Origin: Erigeron canadensis
Taxonomy: Eukaryota > Streptophyta > Magnoliopsida > Asterales > Asteraceae
Direction of reading: 5' to 3'
NCBI RefSeq assembly: GCF_010389155.1
Contig: NC_057767.1
Coordinates: forward strand, 8,663,765-8,727,764
DNA: 64,000 nucleotides
The notes below the pieces were generated by a model. The model worked only from the letters and a program-made list of their open reading frames with translations. It was not told where the DNA came from and searched no databases. Within the stretch, counting starts at the first letter, position 1. Each line of letters opens with the position of its first letter. The position numbers and the translations under genes were made by a program. This document shows positions 45,230-57,000 of the stretch, piece by piece.

Positions 45230-48200
45230 ATGCATAACAAATAAGGCTGGATACCTGTTGGGTTTGAATATCATACAAACAATCAGAATATACTACATTC
45301 AGAGTGGTATTTGGTTTTTCATATTGTTCATGTTCAATCAAAACTTTTACTCCTGTTGGCGATGTAGTTCTAGAAACGGCAACATAAAGTTGACCATGAC
45401 CAAAAACTGGTTCGCGTAAATAAATTCCTATTGTATTTAACGATTGGCCTTGGCTTTTATTTATTGTCATTGCATAGCAAGGTCTTAGTGGGAATTGACG
45501 CCGCTTAAATACAAAAGGTAGTTCTTTGCTATTGTAGATAAATGTTATTCTAGGTATATATACTCTACGATTTATTGATGTACCTGTTATTATGTTAGCT
45601 TCTATTATAGTAGGTAGCAGCTGAGATATTAAAAGTCTAGTACCATTACACAAACCATTTTTTGGATCGATGTTGCGCAGCAGCATAACAGGAGTGTGTT
45701 TTTTCAAAAAAAAAAGAGTGGTTTGGTATTCCTGGGAACTTCAATAGATTTAGGTAGTCTGTAGGATACAAAAGATCAGTAACACCTCCGTTTTTTGAGT
45801 GTGGTACCATAGAGTCGGTACTGAGATATGTATGGAATGCACCTGGAGACGTTTTCAATATCAGGTCATTCACTTCATCTACAGTTTCATTTTTGGGGCA
45901 AATTATTGCTCGGTTTGCCAAATCAATTGCTGTAGGAGAATGAAGTATATCTTTGCTATATACAAAATCTATGAGTTCAGATAGTGCAGATGGGACTGGC
46001 GGATAATCAGTTGGTCAGAAATATCAATTATCTTGACATCGTTGCATTGTTCTTTCACTTTTCCGACTTTTCCATCACCAATATCCAACAACCATTTACA
46101 GAACCATGAGGTGTCTTCAGCTGCGAATGCGAGACGCATATTTTGGGTAAGCGTGAATATCTTGAAAAATCGCCAAAGATAAGATCTTGTAATGCATAAG
46201 GCTATGATTTCAGATTTTGATGCCTTCGGTTTTATAGGTAATGTCTGTCTAAAGTCGCCTCCTAGCAAGATTGATTTACCGCCAAAAGGTGAGTGTTTGT
46301 TGTTTGTAATATCTCGAAGAGCTTTATCTAGTGACTCGAAACACCTGCGATCATTCATTGCTGCCTCATCCCAAATTATGAGGTAGGTTTCTAAAAGAAG
46401 TTTCGAAAGTTGAGTGTTTTTTTTATGTGGCAGGTGGATTCTTCAGTTAAGTCCAAAGGTATCTTGAATCTTGAATGGGCTGTTCTGCCTCCTGGCAGTA
46501 GTAATGACGCGATTCCAGAGGCAGCCACAGCCAGGACAATTTTTCCTGTAGATCTCAGAGCTGAAATTATTGTTTTCCAAAGAAATGTTTTCCCCGAGCC
46601 CCCATGGCCGTATATGAAGAGAAGTATCTGTGAAGAATTGTTAAGGTTATTGCAAACGTGGTTGTAGATGTGTAATTGTTCCGAGTTTAATGCAGAATGA
46701 AGAGTTGTGTGTTCGATGCACAATGCCTCTCTGTCGTATGTTTTTTCTTCAAGTAGAAGACGATTTGTTAACGGTGAAAGCGATGACTTTGTTGGCAAAG
46801 GTAGTCCAAAATCTGACAGAGAGTTTGATTCAGAGTTGGATTTCAGTAAGAGTTCGAGCTCGTAAAGAATGTATTCACGTATGTCGCAACTCAAAGCTAT
46901 AGAAGAAGATGCAGATGAAACATGAGATAGTTGATAAATAATGTCTTCTCCCATGTTTTGCCAATGGTCGGTCCATAAAGCTAAAGGATTTGAGATTTCA
47001 CAGAACAGCAACATATGAATGAACAAAGACCTGAGCTCAGGTGAAGTTGCCCAATTAGATGCCTCTGAGAGTGTTTGTGACCATTCTCGATCGTCTCCAA
47101 TGAGGCCCAATTTTTCACAGGCTAGACGGTAACTGTCATATGTGACGCCTGCGACAGTACGTATATCTTCAAAGGAAGTGCATCCTACTTGATGAGTTAG
47201 AAGTAATCTAAGATAGAAGAGGTTACCACAGGTTGGGTAGACGTAGACCAGCCGACTAACACTGGCAACTCTATTTGTAGCTCTACGAATCCAACTTTTT
47301 GTGTTCCCATGCCAGGTGTATTGAGATGGGTATTGTGTGTACTTCAAATCCAAGCCGGTCTGTTCGCGAGGAATGTTAGAGGCTAGTTCGCGCCGATTAT
47401 TTGCTAGCCATTCAGTTAATGTAGTGCGTGCGAGAGCTGGATTTCTGACCACGTTAGAAAGCTTCTGTGAAGCTCTAAAGCTTACTGTTTGCTTTCCTTC
47501 TAGATGTACAACAAGTATCTGAACAGGTGGATGTCTATGATGAATAGGGAAGTTGAGAATGCGCCATACTGCCTCATGAGGACAAACGAAACGACCATCC
47601 AGAAAGTTATCAATTTCATTGACTACATTAGAAGACCGTTCAGGATTTTCTGATGAAGTAGAAGCTGAGTGGCTGGAAATTTGATATTTAACTCGATTAA
47701 CTCCTTTTGAGATATATTTGAACAGGTATTTAATAAGCATGCTCCATCCGCAATACTCAACGTTAATGTGTGCATCGAAGTGTCTACAAAGGTCTTCATT
47801 GTAAGGGACAACGAAACCATTGTCTAAGGGAATACCTGCTTTGATGAAGTGATCACCTGTACGTCGTCTTTTGTAATGAACATAACCATGAGAATCGAAT
47901 CGTGTAACAGATTCATAAGGCTTCGGGAATGACTTTGAGCAATGACCTTCAAACATGCATGAAGCATTCGTTTTGGCTAAACCGCAAGGTCCGTGTAACA
48001 TACTATCTGTTACAATTCTATAGAGAACAGGGTCTATAGATTGATTTGGCAACTCCGCACATATGTACTTATCCAAATCTGTTGCATCTCGAATAATATA
48101 TTCTGATGAGACCCACAAAAGTATGTGGCAATGTGGCAGGCCACGTTTTTGAAATTCTATAGTATAAACCTCTGCAAGAAACAACTTTTTAGTGATAAAG

Positions 48201-49853
48201 ATATAATAATATAACAGGAAGAAGTAGGAAAAAAAAATTATGGTATACAAAGAGTTAGAAACTTGTATAACAACCTGCGGTAACGGCGCCAAAAAGTTGG
48301 GAAGTCTTTAAGTAGTTCATAAAAGACTTCACTTTCAACTGGAAGACCCGAACGACAATATTTGGTCTATCCAGGGGTGTTGCATTGGTTTTTGAAAGTT
48401 TACGCTGAATCTCTCGCCATTTGACATTGCATGTGAATGTAATAAAGTACTGAGGGTTTTTGTGAACTCTACATATAGCTAGTGCGTCCTGATAGTGTTG
48501 ATACATGTATCTCGGGCCACCAGTAAATGACGCTGGAAGAATAACCCGCTTTCCAATTTCACGACCTTCAACATCTCCCGTAGATAAAGCATCATACACC
48601 CCTTGTAAGAATTCGCAACGAAGATCATTCTGGTTGCGTCGAACGTAGTCCAATCGTTCATGTTCTATAGAAACGTAAGCGTCAACTAAATACTGTTGGT
48701 ACAACCTACCAGCAATGTAGCAAATGTGTGTATAGATTTGCCCTTTCGTGAATTTGAAATTTATAGAACATGTTCATTGTCAAGTTGCGGTTAGACGTTT
48801 CTAATGTATCAGCAAGTCGAAGTGTTGGTGACCAGCCCTGTTCAGCATGTGGGAATAGAAGTGGATATTGTAATGGCATGTATGCAGGATGTAGTTTGCT
48901 AACTCTATGGGGTGTGTTATCTTTGCTACGCACAACAATATCAAAATCTTCAGAAGCTGAACCTTCGTCGGTAACTATTGCACCTAAGGTTCCAGGAGTG
49001 GGAAGGCCGTAGTTCTTCAGCCTATCATAGTCATGAAGCCTAATAACGAAATCAGGAATTTTGGGCATTAGGCAGTAATCTTTAGCACTTTTAAAAAGAC
49101 GGATGTATTCATTAGTTTGGTTCAGTGTAGATGCTAAAGCAGAAACAACCTCAGGAGATAGCTCATGGCGTGATGTAGTGAAAAAGCACTGAGACGATTT
49201 GATACTTCATTCTCGGAACCAAAAATATACATCTGCAGTAACCTAGGACGTTCACCAGGTAGAGGACAAAGGGAACCTAGCCAATGAGAAATCTGGCCTG
49301 TAACTTTAAACACGTATGGCCCATTTCCTTGATTGACTGACTCATCTACTTTTGCTCCAAATGAAGTCATTGAAAACATGGAGTTATATGCACGTATATT
49401 GTTCATAAAATGGTTGTCTTGAAACAAACGGCGTATTGTATCAGGTGGGTCTACTGGAAACTGAGTTGACACAGCTCCACGTTTACAACAAACTATGTAT
49501 ACGGGGCACTGCCCAGAAGGTGTAGACAAAGCTCGCTTGTCAAACCAAAACAAAGCTCCACAATATTGACAAACATTTGTGCAGTCTCCAATATCAATAT
49601 ATTCAGGAGAAAGAAGATATTGGTCTGTAGACTGAGAGTGTAAGCCTACATTGAGGCCCAAGGGATTTGATGAGGAACTTTCTTGTTCAGATGAACTGAC
49701 CCTGAAGTTGTTATTTAAGATAGATGCACGTCGAGAGGCTTGACGACGTGATTGTTCACCGGTATAAGCAACATTTCTAGAAGTAGATGGGCCGGTAGTT
49801 TGTTTAGAAATTTCACGTGTACGCTTGTTGTTACAACGTGTGGCTGACTGCAT
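45230..49853 (-). pseudogene. Helitron Rep-helicase (RepHel), frame-broken
   Basis: Rolling-circle transposase. From the N-terminus: zinc-ribbon-like CQYCGALFWFDKR, Helitron-like N domain (AYNSMFSMTSFGAKVDESVN, then TLGAIVTDEG in the next frame), QYLVDAYVSIEHERLDYVR, then the HUH Rep part with [10 protein letters not shown] (HxH) and [14 protein letters not shown] (tyrosine region), then a PIF1-type helicase with Walker [44 protein letters not shown] and [10 protein letters not shown] 103-bp GT-AG intron (48274-48172) lies just before the HxH segment. At least five one-base frame breaks interrupt it, near 49180, 48715, 46420, 46000 and 45705; those at 46420 and 45705 are at long A/T runs. No premature stops occur within segments. 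It ends near a splice donor at about 45253. Confidence 0.85.
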
Positions 49854-51489
49854 ATTGGAATTAACAAATAAGATTCTGCGCAGCTAATAGAAATAAAGAC
49901 TAATAACATTTAAAACAGTATTCATATAGGTGTATTTGCATTTTCATATTGTTCTATCAACATTTGTGAACTTGTGTATTCGTATTTGGAATAGAAGTTT
50001 AAAATATTTTAGCACAATAAAGTAGACTGAGAAACAACAAACACGTTGGGTAGCATCGTTGATGAGAATTGCAAAGATTCAACTAAAATGTAAAAATTAG
50101 GTTGAAATTTAATTGCTAGAAAAACATTGCAAATCTGAAAGACTAAGCAATCACTTACAGTGGAAAATGTTGAAAAACCTGTTCCTCGTAGATGAAGAAG
50201 CTGGCAAGAAGAAACAGGGGCAAATGCATTATTGATCATCATACTTGATATACCAACAATAATTCACTCAGATATGAGATTACATAATGTTTAATTAATG
50301 ATATTAATATTTGAAAAGATTAATCCTTTTATGTGGTTACCATATAGTTAGGTTACATCATCTAGATGAACCTAAGAAACCCAAAAATATGAATAATTCC
50401 ATTCTTTTTTATCTAATGCTCAAAGTTTCATAAGACAAATTTGTCACAAATCGAAATTAAATAAAACCTTTAGTAAAAGATTTTTATAATTAAAAAAATT
50501 CCCCTTAAACTAACAATCAGAGTTATTCAAAGATAATATCTAATTTAATTGTTAAAATGAATGATAAACAACATACCAATTACAGCCTTTTAAATCCAAA
50601 TGTATGGAAGCAAGAAAGGATAGGAAGATACACTAAAGTAATGGCACCTGCTATGTATTTTGTTCATAATATATCGAAGAAGAACACGTATACCCCAAAA
50701 AAAATACACGTGGCAATAATAAAGAAGGTTGTAAACTTTCAGTCATATACTTATAAAAATAAGAGGACTATGGGGGTCGAACCCGCGAACAACAAATCTA
50801 AAGGCAATAGCCGAAACCAATTCAGCCAAATGTTGATTTGTTTAATAATTGCATGAGCTTATATAAATGATGGTTAAGAGCAGTTACTGTTCATAAACCT
50901 TGTCATTAATAAACATTGTCATTAATGAGATTACAATGTGGTCAAACTGCCAAGCCATTGGCAAGGCAAGTAAACTTTTGTGCACCTCTCCAGGTCTCTT
51001 TGTTATAGACTTATAGTCCTATAAAGTTTTATGTAATGTAATATGACTATAAAGTTTTATGTAATGTAATATGACAGATTAACAAGAACCGATTTCGTGA
51101 ACTTTTTGCTCATTTTCACAAGATTTCATCAGTTTAAATATTTCAAAGTCACCAAATACTTTCTTACTTATCAGTGTCAAAGAAGCTCTTGTCGACCCTT
51201 GTTGTAAACGTTTTGACCGGTGATAGTATCCTTTTGCTAATGAAAGACACTTCTAAAAAAGTACGATATTATCAAAGGACTCTGGTTTAGCGTTCACCAG
51301 GATTATATGTTAAACAAGAGGATGTGGGTTCTAAATAAATAATAATAATAATAATAATAAAAGATCATCTTAACCTTAAAATAACAAGTTATACGATATT
51401 TATAAAAGGTGGGGATACATTCCATTTAAGTTTTCCTTTCCATACACCATCAAACATACTACTGAATATTTTCTACTACGTATATACTA

Positions 51490-51574
<85 letters not shown>
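51490..51574. repeat. (ATT)n microsatellite
   Basis: About 28 ATT/TTA units with one break near 51530. Perfect trinucleotide repeat, non-coding. Confidence 0.9.
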
Positions 51575-51575
<1 letters not shown>

Positions 51576-51938
51576 GTGATATGTGATAAATTATGATAGT
51601 GCACATATCATCACGACACAACACACTAACAAATGAATTATAGTTAAGTAAAAACCTTTGGTTTTAAGGGGATAATGACTTAAAAAGCTTTTGTTTTAAG
51701 TAGTCAAAACAATTTCTCGAAGATAATTAACATATATAGTAATTAAATAATAATTAAGACCAAATCCGTATAAATCATCCTAATGACTATTCTTCTAAGG
51801 CATGCTCTTTTTGTTTTATACTACTAATTTATATAACCACTTGCAAGAGGAGTGATAAATTAGACTAATTCCCAAGAGAACAATTCAAATCTATGTAGTA
51901 TTTCACTTGTTCAAACATTTTAGTATTTTACTACCGAG

Positions 51939-51952
51939 AACTATAAATACCA
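51939..51952 (+). promoter_or_regulatory. TATA box of the DC1 gene
   Basis: AACTATAAATACCAA lies about 75 bp upstream of the DC1-domain start codon. Confidence 0.55.
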
Positions 51953-52016
51953 ATTAGAACTTACACTCTTGATCATATCACACGGTTAAACATTACCAAT
52001 AAGAAGATCAATCAAG

Positions 52017-52730
52017 ATGGCTCAACCATCCGCCACATCGCTCGCACACTTCATGCATCCGCCTCACAGACTAACCCGACTCGCGTCCAATACAACCTAC
52101 CATTGTGATGGCTGCAAGGTCATAGGAACAGGGACAAGGTTCACTTGCACCACATGTAAGTTTAACTTGCACGAATATTGTGCGAAATGTCCTACAAGAT
52201 GGCTCATATCTACAGCCAAACACCCTCACCAATTGAGACTTTTTGTTATGAAACCAAAATTTAACCAAACATCGCCTTGTCAAATTTGTCATAACCCGAT
52301 TAAGGGTCTTGCTTACCAATGCAAAGGATGCAACTTCATGGTTCATCCTCTTTGTGTATCTAGTGGGTCAGGAACGGGTCATGATGGTGTGAAAAATTCT
52401 AGTTTGGATTCCAAACTTATTGACCCAAACAACGTGGTTGAATTAGGCCAATTGGCAATAGATTTGGCTAATGAAAAAGTAACCAAAAATGGTGACACAT
52501 CTCGTTTTGGTACTTCAAATACACCAGATGTTTACGATGTTCCTTCAAGTGATTCAAACGGTCACAATATAGTGGGAGGTGATTCCTTCCCTTTTGGTAC
52601 TTCGAATGCATCGAATGTTTATGAAGTTCATTCAAGTAGATCTCATAGTTCGGGAGGTGATAATGATGACGGCGTTTTCGTGTCGATTCTTAGAGGCATT
52701 GGACATATGTTCGAATCTAGTTCTGCCTAA
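52017..52730 (+). CDS. DC1-domain Cys/His-rich protein
   Basis: An intact intronless 237-residue protein. Residues about 10-60 form a first DC1 domain (HFMHPPHRLTRL, CDGCKVIGTGTRFTCTTC, FNLHEYCAKCP). Residues about 67-115 form a second (HPHQLRLFV, CQICHNPIKGLAYQC, CNFMVHPLCV). DC1 domains are plant zinc-binding modules related to C1 domains; many such proteins respond to stress or pathogens, but the biochemical role of this one is unknown. The C-terminal half is Ser/Asp/Gly-rich with two copies of an F-G-T-S-N-(T/A)-x-(D/N)-V-Y motif and looks disordered. ATG at 52017 is the first in frame after the TATA box. Confidence 0.9.
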   Translation: MAQPSATSLAHFMHPPHRLTRLASNTTYHCDGCKVIGTGTRFTCTTCKFNLHEYCAKCPTRWLISTAKHPHQLRLFVMKPKFNQTSPCQICHNPIKGLAYQCKGCNFMVHPLCVSSGSGTGHDGVKNSSLDSKLIDPNNVVELGQLAIDLANEKVTKNGDTSRFGTSNTPDVYDVPSSDSNGHNIVGGDSFPFGTSNASNVYEVHSSRSHSSGGDNDDGVFVSILRGIGHMFESSSA

Positions 52731-52734
52731 GGTT

Positions 52735-53930
52735 TGCATCGGGTCATGGTTAAATTATCTTTTGCTTTTGTTGATATACATTCGTAGCTACTAAGATACA
52801 TTATTTTGATGTTGATATGTTCGTTTATTTTTTTCTTTAAAGAGATGTTACATATTGATAGGAATGACATATTCGTATAAACTTATCTGTAATGCGCTCG
52901 AAAGTTATATTGTTTAATGTTATTTTTGGGTCCCGTAACTTTCTGTCCACTGAATATTATTCTTAGTGTTATTTTTTGTTCCCGTTAATTTTAGTTCCCG
53001 TAATCTATTACCTTAATTTTACTCACTGTATTTATAAATGTCCAAATGCACAAGTTACATATATACATCCATATAAAAAAATACTCCATGTGTGTTTTAT
53101 ACAATTGAATTAGTATTTACAGTTTTTTTTTTTTTTCTTTATCTTTGAACTGGATCAATAACTTTTAGGTTGATTAGTCACCTGATATACTAATAAGAAA
53201 GAATGCAATATATTATGGAGAAACGAAAGAAAGAAACAAGGGTTGTTATATTATTATATCAATATGAGTGTGGGCAAAATGCTTTTCATGCTAAACAACA
53301 TAAATTTTCCTGGAAATATTCAGATTTCTGTTAAAATTGAAAATGAACATGTGAAAATACAATATCGTTAGACCCAAAATTTACTATTCAAAGAAGAAAT
53401 AAAATCCAAATACATATCTAATTTAATTCGAGATAAAAAAAAATGTTTGAAATGCACTTAATTGTTACCGATAATATAAGAAAATGTTAAACATTATTAA
53501 TTGTTGCGGATGGTTAATTTTTTTTTTTATAAAAAAATACAATTATGATTGCTCACGACAACGTCATCTATTGCACTCAGTGATTTCGAAACAATCATAT
53601 ACCTAATACCTTTAAAGAGAAGGGGTTTGCTATATACAGCCTTTAGGGCTATGTTTAAGGTGCATAGATTATTTATACATTTACCATGAAAATCAGGGGC
53701 GAATTTTTAATATGGAAGGTACAAATTTTTTTATGCACGTTAAATACAGCTCTTAGGGCTATATTTAGCATTTGCTTAAAAAGAAACCTAAATAAATTTG
53801 AGAAGAAGAAAACCCTGATAAGAATCAAAACCTGATATCACTGGGCTATAGCTAGTCTTGCGGATGGTTAAAAGACAGGAATATCACTTTCCATTTATTT
53901 TGATCTTTCATTCTTTTGTTACAATATTTT
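52735..53930. other. Intergenic DNA between DC1 and OSB genes
   Basis: No gene. Two related segments, GGGCTATGTTTAAGGTGCAT and AGGGCTATATTTAGC (about 53647 and 53756), suggest a small degenerate repeat. A T-run lies at 53129-53140. Confidence 0.4.
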
Positions 53931-54057
53931 TTTGTTGGACATTGTAAACAAATGGCTTAATCCAACTAAAAACTTCAATAAGCCCATAAATATACATATA
54001 CATACAAACCCACGAAAAACCACCACGTCCGGAAAAACAAAACCCCCAAATTCCGCC

Positions 54058-57000
54058 ATGTCAACAACAACCATCAGTCGTCTCCGATCACTTTTACAAC
54101 CCAAAAACATCAGTCGTTTCATTTCATCGTCATCATCATCATCCGTTGAAAAAAGTAGTTTAATATATCAACAAACTCTAAAAACACAACGCCCACTCAC
54201 AATCCAATTTCAAAAAAAATTATTAAATTCCGTCTCTTTTATCGGGACAATTATATCTCCAATTAAATCCTACACTAGAGAAGGCGGTGCCCTTGTTGCT
54301 CATACCCAGCTCAAAGTCCAGTCACCAGATGGGCCCAATAAATTTCTCACGTAGGTTTATGCTTCTCTCTCTTTTTTTTTTTTTCCGTATATTAATAAAG
54401 TGAAAATGACCGTACCGCAAACTTTTCCTACTTTACCTAAACTTAGTTACGGCCACTTAAAAAAAATTACAAATTAAATCTTTGAATTTGATAAACATAC
54501 ATAGCCCTGAATTTTACATAACCTCCGTGCTTTACCTAAGATAGGTACTGCATGCTTTACCTAAGATAGGTACTGCATGCTTTACGTAAAATAAGTACTG
54601 CATGTTTTACCTAACATTTCCCCATTAATAAAATGTTGTACATATTGGTTTTAATAAATATTTCAGGATTTTGCTAATTATGGTTAATAAGTTAGGATAC
54701 AGATAAAACTATTGTATCAAAATGTTTGTTTACTCTTATTTCTAGAGACGGTTATGTTTTATGCACATGTTTATTATTCATAAAATCCAATGTTTTTATG
54801 GAAAGTTTGGACTTTTAAGAGAAAAATAGAATTTCTAGTGAACACCGAAGAGATTATCTTTAAAACGTATTAGTTACTCTAGGATACGAATTATAGAAGG
54901 CAGTTCAAAGGCAACCTCAAAGATTTTGTATGTTGTCATGTAGAAATGTAAAACGTCGATTTAAGTACTGTTATTTAATTGGTGGAAATGTTATGGAGGA
55001 GTGATTAAGTTTGTTAGAATTTTGGTATAAGAATGAAGGGGATTTGTCGAGCGTCTAATGCCTCGACCTTTAAAGCAGAGCATGATGAGTGTCAAACTTA
55101 GCTTTGATTCACCACTGGTATCACGTATAACAAGTATTTTAGAGGATTCTTTTGTTGGATGAAAATCTCATGTACGGTTCTGTATTTACAATGGGTAACA
55201 TACAAAAGGTGTGGGTTATTTTTAGGCCACTTAAAAAACGATTTCGTCGTAAGATGCTATCCATGATCCTTTGAGATGCATAACCCATGATCCTGTGAGA
55301 TGCCATAGTCTATGAGTGTCTGACAAGTGACGCCCTTTAAAACCATGCTAAATAAAAACAGTTTTTCGGTGGCAACACCAATCGCTTTATGGAGAAATTT
55401 ATCTTCGTGAATTAGTGGCGGCAAGATCATGGCTAAGAAAAGACGATATATAGTAGTTCGTAACCAACTCTCAGTCACATCAGATTAACATATATTACAT
55501 TATCAATGGCTGCGGTGATCATCTTTTTTTGGGTGTACCGTATGATAATGGATAAATTCATCTTCTTTTTGTGCTTACGCTTGCATCATATGCTACTTCT
55601 TTATTAGGATTTTTAGGATTCTTCATTGAGAGAAATAGCTGTAAGATTAAATATCCACTTAAGCTGCAAATGGGGAGTCATATTTTGAAACTTGAAGCGT
55701 TTCACGTTGTCAGTAGTTGGAAAAGTCAATATGTACATGTTCTTTTGCAGTTTACACCAATTGGGATGAAAATAAATTCTCAATGGCATTGTAAATAATT
55801 TTAAAGTTGTATGTTTTTATTTTCTTTTGTGAGTTGTTAGTAAGCAAACATATGTTTTTTCATTCCTGCAGGATATTTTTGGACATGTGGGATGATATGG
55901 CGGAGTTATCTATACAACATATAAAACCAAATGATTGTATATATGTTTCAGGGTATTTAAGGTCATCCACTATAACTTGTGACGATGGAAGCACCAAACT
56001 GAAAAACAAGGTTTGTTACTATATATCTTTAAAAAAAAAACGTGTGAGTTCCTGAACTTCTATTTTGTTAAAACAACTTTACAACTAACTTGAAAACGCT
56101 TGGAATGTTTGAGTTATATTCTTAAGGAAACTTTGGAAAAATTTTTATCTTTAAGTAATAAAAGACATGGTGCTTCCTACCTTTACGTCTGGATATGTTT
56201 AACACTTTAACTTAAATGCCTAGTTTTAAGGAGTCTGCATCTTCCTGAGTGTAGTGTTACGCCAGTATGTAGCGTCAAGATGTGACTCTTTTAGCTCTGT
56301 TTTGGACATTCTGTTAGGTGACGTAGCACAACATCCTGCATTAACTTTTACAGTATCATTTAGGTGTTATAATTAAGGATATGATACTATTATCAGAGAC
56401 ATCTTACTGTTAGTTAGACAGTACTGCCAGAATCTTATTTAGTTGGGATTTTGGGGATTATAAGAAAATATAGGGGTTTAGGGTTATGGTTAGTAAGAAT
56501 CGACTTTTGATTCATTGGGATTTTAGGTTTACCTTGTTAAATTAAACAGTTAGAGAGCTGATCAATCTCCATTAGTCGATTAATCTATCTATCCTATTCC
56601 TAAATGCTACTTTGTGTTTGTATGCATTCTGTTATTGAGTCAGGTCTTATCACTTTCAGTTATGTATTCTATGTGCTTTTTTGGTGGGCATTTCCATTGT
56701 TATTGGTTGAGAACACCAAAATTACCTTTAGGCTTTAATAAGTGCCTTAGGTTCATATTTCCATAGTATCATTAATTTTATGCTCTTCTAAATGAAAGGA
56801 AATAGATTATACTCTTCAAATATTTACTTGCTGTTCAGAACTTCGGATACTTAATTGGGAAATAATTAAACATTGTCTAAACTATGACATTAAAATAAGA
56901 GAATATTGGTTTAAAATGTTCTTTCGTTTTTGTTTTAATAAAAAAAACAGAATATGACGAGCAAAATCTTAAAAGGGGGAAATTTTAAAAGAAAACAGAA

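Larger units (their letters stand above)
41509..50900 (-). mobile_element. Large coding Helitron, Rep-helicase plus RPA
   Basis: The 3' end is clear on the minus strand: hairpin GCCGCCCATCGGGCGGC (41538-41522), nine bases, then CTAG (41512-41509) and host T (41508). Upstream on the same strand lie an RPA70-like gene (45071-41915) and a Rep-helicase (49853-45230), the gene set of plant autonomous Helitrons. A 60-bp tandem duplication at 41677-41795 lies just inside the 3' end. The 5' TC end was not found; about 50.9 kb is an upper guess, and non-coding 49.9-50.9 kb would be the 5' leader. Confidence 0.8.
49900..51990. other. Helitron leader side and intergenic DNA
   Basis: No gene. Holds a tRNA-box-like GGGGGTCGAACCC (about 50774, probably a SINE or similar repeat), two tandem copies of CTATAAAGTTTTATGTAATG (51013 and 51048), an (AAT)n tract at about 51337-51360 and an (ATT)n tract at about 51490-51574. 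Confidence 0.45.

Noticed and set aside
46410..49012. Plus-strand frames across the Helitron (46410-46667, 46690-46902, 48770-49012)
   Set aside because: Shadows of the minus-strand RepHel coding sequence.
53932..54057. Upstream ATG of the OSB frame as the true start
   Set aside because: The added residues (MLDIVNKWLNPTKNF) weaken the transit-peptide character, while the ATG at 54058 gives a typical organellar presequence.
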